Assembly: GCF_018531495.1 (NCBI RefSeq)
Contig: NZ_JAHDTI010000002.1
Coordinates: forward strand, 992,001-1,056,000
Length of the DNA stretch: 64,000 bases
DNA from: Nonomuraea sediminis
GTDB taxonomy: Bacteria; Actinomycetota; Actinomycetes; Streptosporangiales; Streptosporangiaceae
Direction of reading: 5' to 3'
Part shown: positions 50,671 through 59,037 of the stretch, in pieces
How the letters are laid out: each line of letters opens with the position of its first letter
Position numbering within the stretch: the stretch's first letter is position 1
Program-made: the position numbers and the translations under genes
Notes under the pieces: model-generated
What the model was told of the DNA's origin: nothing
What the model saw: the letters and a program-made list of their open reading frames with translations, nothing else
Databases searched by the model: none

Positions 50671-51477
50671 ATGAGAACCCAGTCTGCGCCGCGCTTGGTG
50701 GCCACGGACCTCGACGGCACCGCCTTGCGTGGCGACGGTTCCGTCTCCCCGCGGACGGTGGCGGCGTTCGCGAGGGTCGAAGATTCGGGCGCTGTACTCG
50801 TCTTCGTCACCGGTCGTCCACCTCGTTGGATGAGCGGTGTGGCCGGGATCGTACGGCATCGCGGGCTGGCTATCTGTGCGAACGGAGCACTGATCTACGA
50901 TCTGCACACCGAACGGATAGTTGAATCACACCTCATCGCCGTCGAGGTGCTCGAGCAGGTTGTCGCTCAGCTTCGAGCGAACGTGCCCGGACTCGCATTT
51001 TCGGTCGAGTATGAAGGCGGTTTTGCGCACGAGTCAGATTACCTGTTGGGAGGCTGGGACAGCCGGGCCGTGGGTGGCCTGCGCGTGGGCACCTCGACGC
51101 TGACCTCGCGCCCGTGCGCCAAGCTGCTGGCCTTCCATCCGTCGATGAACCCGGACGCGTTGCAGATGGCCGTATGCGACATGGTTGGACATTTGGTGAC
51201 ACCAACGCATTCGAGCGGCAAAGGGCTCATTGAGATGAGCGCGCACGGCGTGACCAAGGCGACCGCGCTGGCCGCGCTGGCCGAACAGCACGGCATCGAC
51301 CGCTCACAGATCGTCGCGTTCGGCGACATGCCGAACGACCTGCCCATGCTGAGTTGGGCAGGCACGTCCTACGCGGTCGCCAACGCGCACGCCGACGTGC
51401 TGGCCGCCGTCGACCACGTCACCGCGGCCAACGACGACGACGGCGTCGCGCTGGTGCTCGAGGAGCTCTACAGGTAG
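50671..51477 (+). CDS. HAD-superfamily hydrolase, Cof type
   Basis: 268 residues. Motif I is VATDLDGTALRGDG (nucleophile Asp13 and Asp15), motif II VFVTGRP, motif III Lys in SGKGLIEM...GVTKATAL and motif IV VAFGDMPNDLPML; a C2-type cap lies between. Such enzymes dephosphorylate sugar phosphates or flavin/pyridoxal phosphates. The ATG after ACCCGTT was chosen over an in-frame start 12 codons upstream, as the conserved core begins right after it. Convergent 10-base overlap with bpa. Confidence 0.9.
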   Translation: MRTQSAPRLVATDLDGTALRGDGSVSPRTVAAFARVEDSGAVLVFVTGRPPRWMSGVAGIVRHRGLAICANGALIYDLHTERIVESHLIAVEVLEQVVAQLRANVPGLAFSVEYEGGFAHESDYLLGGWDSRAVGGLRVGTSTLTSRPCAKLLAFHPSMNPDALQMAVCDMVGHLVTPTHSSGKGLIEMSAHGVTKATALAALAEQHGIDRSQIVAFGDMPNDLPMLSWAGTSYAVANAHADVLAAVDHVTAANDDDGVALVLEELYR

Positions 51478-51980
51478 GGCCCGGAGCCGTGCGGCCGCTG
51501 GTCGTCACTCTGCGGCACGCCGGGCAGCGCCCTGCGCATCTGCTCCAGCTGGGCCCGTGCGGCCATCTGCTGGGCGAAGAGCGTCGTCTGGATGCCGTGG
51601 AAGAGCCCCTCAAGCCATCCGACCAGCTGGGCGTGCGCGATGCGCAGCTCAGCCTCGCTGGGCGGGGTGCCGTTGTCGTCGGTGAACGGCAGCGACAGCC
51701 GCTCCAGCTCGTCGACCAGCTCGGGCGCCAGGCCGTCCTCGAGCTCCTTGATGGAGGACTCGTGGATCTCTTTCAACCGCTTACGGCTGGCCTCGTCCAG
51801 AGGCGCCGCGCGCACTTCCTCCAGGAGCTGCCGGATCATGCTGCCGATGCGCATCACCTTGGCGGGCTGCTCGACCAGGTTGGCGACCGATCGCTCTTCC
51901 TCGCCGTTATCGCCCTGATTCCCCTGGAAGTCCGGGCCCACCACCACGATGTGGGGGGTGTTGTTCTCCTCAGCATTCAT
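51468..51980 (-). CDS. bpa: bacterial proteasome activator Bpa
   Basis: 170 residues: disordered acidic N terminus, the conserved four-helix core (KVMRIGSMIRQLLEEVRAAPLDEASRKRL...LVGWLEGLFHGIQTTLFAQQM) and a C terminus ending SGPYL, the GQYL-like tail that docks into the 20S proteasome ring and opens its gate without ATP. Bpa is restricted to proteasome-bearing actinobacteria, so proteasome genes are expected elsewhere in this genome. Lies 5 bases downstream of the quinone oxidoreductase gene. Confidence 0.93.
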   Translation of the reverse strand: MNAEENNTPHIVVVGPDFQGNQGDNGEEERSVANLVEQPAKVMRIGSMIRQLLEEVRAAPLDEASRKRLKEIHESSIKELEDGLAPELVDELERLSLPFTDDNGTPPSEAELRIAHAQLVGWLEGLFHGIQTTLFAQQMAARAQLEQMRRALPGVPQSDDQRPHGSGPYL

Positions 51981-51985
51981 AACAC

Positions 51986-52945
51986 TCACCGTACTAGCAG
52001 GATCTTGCCGACGTGCTCCCCGGAATCGAGCATTCGTTGCGCTTCGGCCGCCTCGGACATCGGCACTTCCGCGTACACCACAGGACGCATGGCCCCCGCA
52101 CTGACCAGGGGCAGCACGTTCTCCGTGACGCCACGCACGATGACGCCCTTCTCGTCCACCGGGCGCGCGCGCAGCGTGCTGCCGATCACGGAGGCCCGCT
52201 TGTACAGCAGCGTCCCCAGGTCGATCTCGGCCTTGCTCCCGCCCTGCAGCCCGATGAGCACCAGCCGCCCGCCCGTGCGCAGCACCTTCAGGTTCCCCGC
52301 CAGGTACGGCGCGCCGACGATGTCGAGGATCACGTCGACGTCCTCGACCAGCTCGGCGAAGTCCTGCGTCCGGTAGTTGATCAGCTGGTCGGCGCCCAGC
52401 TCCTTCAGCTTGGCCAGCTTCTCGTCGGTGCCCGCGGTGGTGATCACCTGCGAGCCCAGCGCCTTGGCCAGTTGGACGGCCGTCGTGCCGATCCCGCTGG
52501 CGCCGCCGTGGACCAGCAGCCGCTCGCCCCTGCGCAGCCTGGCCTGCATGAACACCGTGCCCCAGACCGTGCACGCGGCCTCGGGGATCGCCGCGGCCTC
52601 CTTGAGCTCGATGCGCTCCGGGGCGGGCATGACCTGCTGCCACGGCACCGCGACCCTCTCGGCGTACCCTCCACCGGCCAGCAGCGCGCAGACGCGATCG
52701 CCGACCTTCCACTGCTCGACGTCCGCGCCGACCTCGGCCACCACCCCCGAGCACTCCAGGCCCGGGTACGGCGAGGCGCCGGGCGGCGGGGGATAGAAAC
52801 CTATCCGTTGCATCACATCGGCCCGGTTGACCGCGGAAGCGGTCACGTCGATGAGCACTTCTCCCCGGTCAGGACGCGGATCTGGTACCTCGCGCCACTC
52901 CAGGACCTCTGGTCCGCCGTACTCGGCGATCACGATTGCGCGCAT
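51986..52945 (-). CDS. NAD(P)H:quinone oxidoreductase, zinc-less MDR family
   Basis: 319 residues. GroES-like N-terminal domain (AIVIAEYGGPEVLEWREVPDP, ASAVNRADVMQRIGFYPPPPG) with no zinc-ligand cysteines, and a Rossmann domain with LVHGGASGIGTTAVQLAKALG. It resembles PIG3/QorA-type quinone reductases. The ATG of MRAIVI is used; a GTG three codons earlier is possible. Same strand and 5 bases before bpa, so probably one transcript. Confidence 0.9.
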   Translation of the reverse strand: MRAIVIAEYGGPEVLEWREVPDPRPDRGEVLIDVTASAVNRADVMQRIGFYPPPPGASPYPGLECSGVVAEVGADVEQWKVGDRVCALLAGGGYAERVAVPWQQVMPAPERIELKEAAAIPEAACTVWGTVFMQARLRRGERLLVHGGASGIGTTAVQLAKALGSQVITTAGTDEKLAKLKELGADQLINYRTQDFAELVEDVDVILDIVGAPYLAGNLKVLRTGGRLVLIGLQGGSKAEIDLGTLLYKRASVIGSTLRARPVDEKGVIVRGVTENVLPLVSAGAMRPVVYAEVPMSEAAEAQRMLDSGEHVGKILLVR

Positions 52946-53059
52946 GCTCACCACGCTAGCGGGGGAGAGAAGTTGCGGGTTGCCGACGTTCGGCGCAACC
53001 TTGGGCGTTAACCTGCAAGGTATTTGCTACCCCTTTAGACCCACCAGAGGGGGAACACG

Positions 53060-54958
53060 GTGGCAAGACACGATCGTGAGGAATCTCTCGAGGAGCAGCT
53101 CGCCTGGCTCGATGCGATCAAGGAGACGGAGGAGGCGCCTATCGCGGTGAGCGCGAAGACCGGACCGGTCGCATCCGGCGAGGACTCCTCTCCTTATCCC
53201 AAGGACCCCTGGCAGTCCGTTCCGACTGAGCACGAGACGCCGACGCCGCCGCTGTTCCGCGCGGCGGTCGATTCCGTGTACGGCTCGGCCGCGGCGGAGG
53301 AGTTGCCGGAGTCCGAGGCGGAGGCCGGCGAGTGGCTGGACAAGGCCTCGCCGCCGGCGAGCCTGGGCAAGGACGAGGACGCCTTCATGGCGCCGCTCAA
53401 GCCGCTGCCCAGGCCCGACGACACGGATTCCTACCTGCTGGGGAAGCTGGAGCCGGACAGCTCGGCCGAGACGCTCGAGAACGTTCCATGGCCCAAGCCG
53501 CCCTCGTCGGCGTCATCGGCTCCGTCGGCCCCTTCGGCTTCGTCGGGCCCTTCGGCGCTGGAAGAGAAGGCGTCGGGCTGGCCTTCGCTGGAGTGGCGGG
53601 ACCCCGAGCCCACCCACAAGCCCGAGCGTGACGCGGCCGTCACGACCGAGGAGCCCGCCGAGGAGGAGCCGGATTCGGGCGACACCGAGCCTCGGCTGGC
53701 GGAGTCGTGGTCGTCCGAGTCGTGGTCGTCGGAGCCGCTGAGCTGGATGTCGGAGTCGAGTTCGGGCTCCACGGTGCCGGCGGAGCCGGGTTCGGGCTCC
53801 ACAGCGCCGGCAGAGTCGGGTTCGGGTTCCACGGCACAGGCGGAATCGGCTCCGGCTCTCGCGGAGGCCCCGTCCGTCCCGGCGGAGCGTGAAGTAGTGC
53901 CGGAACCGGTCGAGTCCTGGACGGCTTCCGAGGCCAGGCTCGACGAGCCCGAGCCTCCCGCGCCGCGGCGTCGGCCCGCTCCCGTGCCCGTGTTCAGCGC
54001 GCCGCCGCGGCCGCCGGTGACCGGGCGGCCCACCGCTGACAGCCTCGCTCCCGAGTCGCTGCTGCGCGGGCGGCGCAACGCGCCCTCCAAGGGGTGGCGG
54101 CGCCTGATCTACAAGGCCTCCGGCGGGTGGATCAAGCCGGGTGAGCCGCCGGAGGTGCGGCGCCGGCGGGAACTGGTGTCGCGGGCGCGTATCCCGGTGG
54201 CCACGGGGCACCACCGCGTCGCCGTACTGAGCCTGAAGGGTGGTGTGGGCAAGACCACGACCACGGTCGGGCTCGGCGCGACGCTGGCGCAGATGCGCGG
54301 CGACCGGGTGATCGCGGTGGACGCCAACCCCGACCGCGGGACGCTGTCGGACAAGCTGGAGCTGGAGACGTCGGCCACCGTTCGTGACCTGCTCAACGAG
54401 CGCGAGCAGGTCAAGCGGTACGTCGACATCCGGGCCTTCACCTCGCAGGCGCCCTCGCGGCTCGAGGTCCTGGCCTCCGACAGGGATCCGTCGGTGTCCG
54501 AGGCGTTCAGCGGCGCCGACTACCAGGCGGTGTCGCAGGTCCTGGAGAACTTCTACTCGATCTGCATCACCGACTGCGGCACCGGGCTGCTGCATTCGGC
54601 GATGGGCGGGGTCCTCGGCCTGGCGGACCAGATCGTCCTGGTCAGCTCGCCCTCGGTGGACGGCGCCCGCGCGGCCTCGGCCACGCTCGACTGGCTCGAG
54701 GCCCACCACTACGGCGACCTCGTCAGGGACGCCACGGTCGTCCTGTGCAGCGTCAGGCCCCGCTCGAAGTCGGCGGTCGACATCAAGAAGCTGGAAGCCC
54801 ACTTCGCGGCCCGCTGCCGCGCGGTGATCCGCGTCCCCTACGACCCCCACCTGGAGGAAGGCGCCGAGATCGACCTCGACCGCCTCCAGGAGGCCACCAG
54901 GGACGCCTACCTCCAACTGGCCGCCTCGATAGGCGACGGCTTCGCCGACCCGACCTGA
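53060..54958 (+). CDS. ParA/MinD-like ATPase with a long disordered N terminus
   Basis: 632 residues from a GTG after AGAGGGGGAA. The first 340 are acidic, Ser/Pro/Glu-rich and disordered, with three tandem SGST(V/A)PAE(P/S)G-type decapeptides encoded at about 53761-53850. The C-terminal domain is a deviant-Walker ATPase: VLSLKGGVGKTTTTVGLG, VDANPDRGTLSDKL and ITDCGTGLLHSAMGGVL. This layout matches EspI/MinD-like ATPases linked to type VII secretion or polar organisation in actinobacteria. No ESX gene lies in the window, so the role is open. Confidence 0.9.
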   Translation: MARHDREESLEEQLAWLDAIKETEEAPIAVSAKTGPVASGEDSSPYPKDPWQSVPTEHETPTPPLFRAAVDSVYGSAAAEELPESEAEAGEWLDKASPPASLGKDEDAFMAPLKPLPRPDDTDSYLLGKLEPDSSAETLENVPWPKPPSSASSAPSAPSASSGPSALEEKASGWPSLEWRDPEPTHKPERDAAVTTEEPAEEEPDSGDTEPRLAESWSSESWSSEPLSWMSESSSGSTVPAEPGSGSTAPAESGSGSTAQAESAPALAEAPSVPAEREVVPEPVESWTASEARLDEPEPPAPRRRPAPVPVFSAPPRPPVTGRPTADSLAPESLLRGRRNAPSKGWRRLIYKASGGWIKPGEPPEVRRRRELVSRARIPVATGHHRVAVLSLKGGVGKTTTTVGLGATLAQMRGDRVIAVDANPDRGTLSDKLELETSATVRDLLNEREQVKRYVDIRAFTSQAPSRLEVLASDRDPSVSEAFSGADYQAVSQVLENFYSICITDCGTGLLHSAMGGVLGLADQIVLVSSPSVDGARAASATLDWLEAHHYGDLVRDATVVLCSVRPRSKSAVDIKKLEAHFAARCRAVIRVPYDPHLEEGAEIDLDRLQEATRDAYLQLAASIGDGFADPT

Positions 54959-54960
54959 CC

Positions 54961-54989
54961 ACCCGGGCCCTCCCTCGGAGGGCCCGGGT
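54961..54989. terminator. bidirectional terminator
   Basis: ACCCGGGCCCTCC and GGAGGGCCCGGGT, a perfect 13-bp stem with a CTC loop, 2 bases after the ATPase stop and touching the stop of the convergent small gene. Confidence 0.85.
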
Positions 54990-55252
54990 CACCCGGCCGG
55001 GTACAGCAGATACACCCCCACGATCGCCATCGGCCACGTCATGATCCCCGCCAGCGCGGCCACCCGCGCGCCGTACAACCGCCGCGGGATGTACGAAACC
55101 AGCGCGCCGAGCATCACACACCCGACAGGCGCGAACAGCCACGCGTAGAACATGACCCTGGCCAACGTCCCAACGGGCCCGCACTTCGCGGTCCGGTGCC
55201 CGGTCAGCGGGTCGATCCCGCACACCTTGTTCTCCAGGCTGGACATCGCCAT
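54989..55252 (-). CDS. small two-helix membrane protein of unknown function
   Basis: 87 residues (or 85 from the second ATG at 55246). A polar N terminus with two cysteines (ENKVCGIDPLTGHRTAKCGP) precedes two membrane helices (VMFYAWLFAPVGCVMLGALV; ALAGIMTWPMAIVGVYLLY). No strong ribosome site. It ends in the shared terminator, as a real gene would. No family is recognised. Confidence 0.6.
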   Translation of the reverse strand: MAMSSLENKVCGIDPLTGHRTAKCGPVGTLARVMFYAWLFAPVGCVMLGALVSYIPRRLYGARVAALAGIMTWPMAIVGVYLLYPAG

Positions 55253-55275
55253 CGAAGCGAAGAACCCGGCATCCT

Positions 55276-55356
55276 TCAGACGACGCCCACGACCACGGGC
55301 ACCAGCGAGTGGGAATCGTCCTGCGTCTCAATCGTGCCGAAGGTCAGCTTGGCCAT
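55276..55356 (-). CDS. possible 26-residue small protein or leader peptide
   Basis: A short frame MAKLTFGTIETQDDSHSLVP... ending VVVGVV, with AGGAGGT 11 bases before its ATG, far stronger than the site of the membrane-protein gene that follows 23 bases later. It could be a leader or coupled small protein, or the start of a longer gene broken by frameshift. Confidence 0.4.
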   Translation of the reverse strand: MAKLTFGTIETQDDSHSLVPVVVGVV

Positions 55357-55383
55357 TCACCGGCTTGACCTCCTGCCGGCGCG

Positions 55384-55941
55384 TCATAGCAGGCAGGTCT
55401 CGAACATGACGGTGAGGCGGTCGACGTCGGCCGGGGTGACCGGTTCCGGGCCCAGGAGGCGTCTCATGGCGCCGACGCCGAGGAAGACCGCGGTGGCCAG
55501 GCGGGCGCGGGCGTGGGCGTCGGGGGCGTCGATGAGGGCCGACAGCGGGCCGATGACCGACGTGCTGAGGCGATCCCTGACCAGGGCCTGAATCTCCGGA
55601 TCCCCGGCCGAGCGCTCGAGGGAGCGCAGGATCGGGCTCTCCGGATCGGCGTGCATGCGTTCCGCGGCGTACTCCGCCAGGCGTCGGGGCAGCCCGGCCG
55701 GGTCGCCCTCCAGCAGGCGGCGGAGGGTGGGCTCGCCCTCGAGAACCGCGCCGAACAGCCCGGCCTTCGAGCCGAAGTAACGCCCCACCAGCGCCAGGTT
55801 CGCACCGGCCGCGGCGGCGATCTGCCGCACGGTGACCTGCTCGTAGCCGTGCTCGGCGAAAAGCGCGCGGGCGGCCTCGAGCAGCCGCTGCCGCGTGGCC
55901 TCGCGATCGCGCGGCCGCACCTCCGTCACCTGGGCCTCCAT
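55384..55941 (-). CDS. TetR-family repressor of the adjacent MFS pump
   Basis: 185 residues. N-terminal helix-turn-helix (REATRQRLLEAARALFAEHGYEQVTVRQIAAAAGANLALVGRYFGSKAGL) and a TetR C-terminal ligand domain (TetR_C_17-like: ILRSLERSAGDPEIQALVRDRL). Divergent from the MFS transporter gene with a 121-bp shared promoter, the standard layout for a drug- or metabolite-responsive repressor of an exporter. Start fixed by the conserved helix spacing. Confidence 0.92.
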   Translation of the reverse strand: MEAQVTEVRPRDREATRQRLLEAARALFAEHGYEQVTVRQIAAAAGANLALVGRYFGSKAGLFGAVLEGEPTLRRLLEGDPAGLPRRLAEYAAERMHADPESPILRSLERSAGDPEIQALVRDRLSTSVIGPLSALIDAPDAHARARLATAVFLGVGAMRRLLGPEPVTPADVDRLTVMFETCLL

Positions 55942-56004
55942 GCCTCGAACTCTAATCGACGAAATGCCTGTCAACTGCGCACGACAGGCCACTTGCCGCG
56001 CGGC

Positions 56005-56038
56005 TAGTAAACGGGCGTATACTCCTTGGGTAGTAAAG
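56005..56038. promoter_or_regulatory. MFS promoter and candidate TetR operator
   Basis: TATACT at 56018-56023 is a good -10 for the MFS gene, within a GTATAC hexamer palindrome. TAGTAAA occurs at 56005 and again at 56031, flanking it. The AT-rich block stands out in this GC-rich region and is where a TetR dimer would block the polymerase. Confidence 0.5.
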
Positions 56039-56062
56039 AACCAAGTAAGGGGATGTGGTGTC

Positions 56063-57868
56063 TTGGTAGCCCAGACATATGCCGCAGCCCCCGCGAGGCG
56101 GCAGTACACCCACCGCGAAATCCTCGAGGTCATGTCCGGGCTGATGCTCGCCATGCTCACCTCGATGATCTCCACCTCGGTGGTGGGTACGGCGTTGCCG
56201 ACGATCGTCGGGGAGCTAGGCGGCCAGGACCAGTACTCCTGGGTGGCGAGCGCGACCATGCTCACCATGACGGTCTCGACGCCGTTGTGGGGCAAGCTTT
56301 CCGACCTGTGGGGCAGGAAGCTGCTCTTCCAATCCGCCCTGGGGTTGTTCGTGGCGGCCTCGCTCGTGGCCGGTCTGTCCCAGAACATGGGGCAGCTCAT
56401 CGCCGCGCGAGCCGTACAGGGTCTGGGCGTGGGTGGCCTGTCGGCCCTTGCTCAGGTGATCCTCGGCGACATCGTGCCGCCGCGGGAGCGGGGCCGGTAC
56501 TCCGGCTACATGGGCGCCGTGTTCGGCATCTCGACGGTGGCGGGGCCGCTGCTCGGCGGGTTCATCGTCGACACCGACTGGCTCGGCTGGCGCTGGTGCT
56601 TCTACGTGGTCGTCCCGTTCGCGGTGGTCGCGTTCGCGGTGATCCAGCGCGTGCTGCGGCTGCCGAAGGTCAAGCGCAACACCTCGATCGACATCTGGGG
56701 CGCGACCACGATCACGGCCAGCGCTAGCGCGCTGATGCTGCTGCTGACGCTCGGCGGCAACCAGTTCGAGTGGAACTCCTTCTGGACCTACTTCCTGGCC
56801 GCGGTCAGCCTGCTGATGCTGGCGCTGTCCGTCCTGGCCGAGCGTACGGCGCGCAACCCGATCCTGCCGCCGAGGCTGTTCCGCAACCGGACGTTCGTGC
56901 TGACCAGCGTCGCCTCGCTGTTCGTCGGTATGGCGATGTTCGGCGCGATGATCTACCTGCCGCAGTACCTGCAGATCGTCAAGGGGCTCAGCCCGACCGA
57001 GTCCGGGTTGATGACGCTGCCGATGGTGGTCGCCCTGTTCCTCGCGGGCGTCGTCTCAGGGAAGATCGTCACCCAGACGGGCAAGTGGAAGATCTTCCCG
57101 GTCGTCGGCCTGCTGATCGTGGCCGTCGGGCTGTTCCTGCTGTCGCGGCTGCACGTCGACTCCAGCGAGTGGCTGATAGGCGCCGACGTGGCGGTGCTCG
57201 GCATCGGCCTGGGCCTGTCGATGCAGATGCTGATCCTGGCCGCGCAGAACGGCTCCGAGATGCGCGACATGGCCTCGACCACGTCGGGCGTGTCGTTCTT
57301 CAGGTCGCTGGGCGGCGCGGTGGGTGTGGCCGCGTTCGGCGCCATCCTCACCAACCGGCTGAGGGACGAGATGACCTCCATGCTGGCGGCCGCCCACATC
57401 AAGGTGCCCGGCGGTGGATCGGTCAAGCTCGGCAGCCCCGGCGCCATCCAGCACCTGCCGGGGCCGATCAAGCACATCGTGCTCGAGGCGTTCACCCGGG
57501 GCCTCGAGACCGTCTTCCTGGTGGGCGTGCCGATCGCGCTGCTGGGCTTCGTGGCCGCGCTCTTCCTCAAGGAGCTCCCGCTGCGCACGAACCAGGCGCC
57601 CGCGCCCGGGCCCAAGCCGCTCAGCAAGGACGACCTGGTCCTGGCCGGGCTGCTGCTCGAGCTGATCTCCCAGCGCATCGAGCGGATGAACGGCAGGCCG
57701 TCCGCGCTGCTGTCGGCCGTGGCAGGAATGGCGCCCCCCGACGACCGCTCGGAGCGGGAACGCGCGAGGACCGTGGCGCAGACCGTGCTCAGGCCCACGT
57801 CGCGCGCGCTGATCGCGCAGGCGACGCCACCACACAAAGACCTCGTCACAGGAGGAGTCCCCCAATGA
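56063..57868 (+). CDS. DHA2-type (14-helix) MFS drug exporter
   Basis: 601 residues from a TTG 8 bases after AAGGGGA; no ATG/GTG lies in frame before TMS1 other than 56132 (MSGLML). Fourteen membrane helices with MFS motif A (GKLSDLWGRKLLF), motif C-like GAVFGISTVAGPLLGG and a conserved ELGGQDQYSWVASATML opening. An EmrB/QacA-type proton antiporter. The cytoplasmic C-terminal tail of about 100 residues is longer than usual. Regulated by the divergent TetR; overlaps the next gene by ATGA. Confidence 0.93.
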   Translation: MVAQTYAAAPARRQYTHREILEVMSGLMLAMLTSMISTSVVGTALPTIVGELGGQDQYSWVASATMLTMTVSTPLWGKLSDLWGRKLLFQSALGLFVAASLVAGLSQNMGQLIAARAVQGLGVGGLSALAQVILGDIVPPRERGRYSGYMGAVFGISTVAGPLLGGFIVDTDWLGWRWCFYVVVPFAVVAFAVIQRVLRLPKVKRNTSIDIWGATTITASASALMLLLTLGGNQFEWNSFWTYFLAAVSLLMLALSVLAERTARNPILPPRLFRNRTFVLTSVASLFVGMAMFGAMIYLPQYLQIVKGLSPTESGLMTLPMVVALFLAGVVSGKIVTQTGKWKIFPVVGLLIVAVGLFLLSRLHVDSSEWLIGADVAVLGIGLGLSMQMLILAAQNGSEMRDMASTTSGVSFFRSLGGAVGVAAFGAILTNRLRDEMTSMLAAAHIKVPGGGSVKLGSPGAIQHLPGPIKHIVLEAFTRGLETVFLVGVPIALLGFVAALFLKELPLRTNQAPAPGPKPLSKDDLVLAGLLLELISQRIERMNGRPSALLSAVAGMAPPDDRSERERARTVAQTVLRPTSRALIAQATPPHKDLVTGGVPQ

Positions 57869-58290
57869 TTCGCAAGTTCGTGGGCGGCGTAGCGGCTGCC
57901 CTGGCGCTCATCGCCGGGCTGTGGCTGATGATCGCTCCGTTCGCGCTCGGCACGCAGCCCGAGAACGGCGACTGGACCGACATCACCAACTCCGAGTTCT
58001 GGACCGGGCTCGGCGTCGCGGTGGTCGGCCTGATCGGCGTCGTCGCCTTCGTCGCGGCCATCTACGAGGACCTGCTCACGCGCGGCCTGGTGACCAGGCG
58101 TGAGCGCCCGGTCGAGCAGCCCGAGCCGGTCCCGGCCGCGGCTCCCGCCGGCGCGTCGTCGGCCGAGCTGGCCAGCCTGCTCGCCCCGCTGGTCGAGGCG
58201 CTGCGCGAGGACCTGAACAGCAACGGCCGCTCCGGCGAGCACCGCCAGAACGGCACGGCCCCCCTGGTGGGAGTGGAGGAGAACCGATGA
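57865..58290 (+). CDS. two-helix membrane protein, paralogue A of the MFS operon
   Basis: 141 residues. Two membrane helices around a short external loop (GLWLMIAPFALGTQPENGDWTDITNSEFWTG) and a cytoplasmic Pro/Glu-rich tail with an amphipathic helix (SAELASLLAPLVEALREDL). GGAGGAG precedes the ATG, which overlaps the MFS stop. It shares its membrane part with the next gene. Possibly an accessory subunit of the exporter; no known family. Confidence 0.8.
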   Translation: MIRKFVGGVAAALALIAGLWLMIAPFALGTQPENGDWTDITNSEFWTGLGVAVVGLIGVVAFVAAIYEDLLTRGLVTRRERPVEQPEPVPAAAPAGASSAELASLLAPLVEALREDLNSNGRSGEHRQNGTAPLVGVEENR

Positions 58291-58526
58291 AGGCCAAGCT
58301 GGGCGTATCCGCCCTCGTCCTGCTGTTCCTGGGTGGCCTGTGGCTGATCGCCGCGCCGTTCGCGGTCGGCTACCAGCCGCGTGGCGGCGCCTACGTCGAC
58401 GCCACGATCAACGACCTGTGGCTCGGTGGCCTCCTCGCCGGCGTGTCCTTCGTGGCCCTGGTCGTCTACGCGGCCGACGCGCTGCGCGAGCTGGCCAACC
58501 GCGGCAAGCACGTCGCCGACGCCTGA
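58287..58526 (+). CDS. two-helix membrane protein, paralogue B of the MFS operon
   Basis: 79 residues, overlapping the previous stop by ATGA. GLWLIAAPFAVGYQPRGG and the following helix match paralogue A closely in order and spacing (W-L-x-A-P-F-A-x-G-x-Q-P), showing a tandem duplication, but it lacks the long C-terminal tail. Same operon and probably the same complex. Confidence 0.8.
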   Translation: MKAKLGVSALVLLFLGGLWLIAAPFAVGYQPRGGAYVDATINDLWLGGLLAGVSFVALVVYAADALRELANRGKHVADA

Positions 58527-58543
58527 CCCTGCAAGGACGTGCC

Positions 58544-59023
58544 GTGTACGGCGGTAGCACCAATCCTCAAGGGGAGCGGCTGCCCCTGCCCGAGGGGCGG
58601 TTCGAGATAGGCAAGGACGGCGCCGGCCTGCTCGTGGTCGGCTTCGACGGATCGGGCCCGAGCCGCAACGCCCTGGCGTACGCGGCCGGGCTCGCCCGCA
58701 GGGACAACGCCGAGCTGATGATCGCCTTCGTCGAGTCGATGACCGCCGCCACCCTGTGGTTCTTCGCCGGGTCCCCGATCATCCCCGACACCGCCGCGGA
58801 CCTTACCGAGGATCTGCGGGACGAGCTCAGCGGCGTGGGCGTTCCGTGGCGGTTCGTCAGCGTTCGCGGCGACACGGCCAAGGAGCTCGAGACGCTCGCC
58901 AGCGCCTGCATGGCCGACGCCATCGTGGTGGGCAGGTCCCGTTCGATGTGGCACAACTTCGGCGGCTCGGTGGCCGTCGGGCTGGCGAAACGCGCGCGCC
59001 GTACTGTGCTCATCGTGCCGTGA
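58544..59023 (+). CDS. universal stress protein (UspA family)
   Basis: 159 residues from a GTG seven bases after AAGGA. One Usp domain: LLVVGFDGSGPSRNALAYAAGLA at the start and VVGRSRSMWHNFGGSVAVGLAKRARRTVLIVP at the end, the latter matching the G-x2-G-x9-G-S ATP-binding type in slightly varied form. It is 17 bases from the small membrane genes and may belong to the MFS operon. Confidence 0.88.
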   Translation: MYGGSTNPQGERLPLPEGRFEIGKDGAGLLVVGFDGSGPSRNALAYAAGLARRDNAELMIAFVESMTAATLWFFAGSPIIPDTAADLTEDLRDELSGVGVPWRFVSVRGDTAKELETLASACMADAIVVGRSRSMWHNFGGSVAVGLAKRARRTVLIVP

Positions 59024-59037
59024 CCTAGGCTGGCCTG

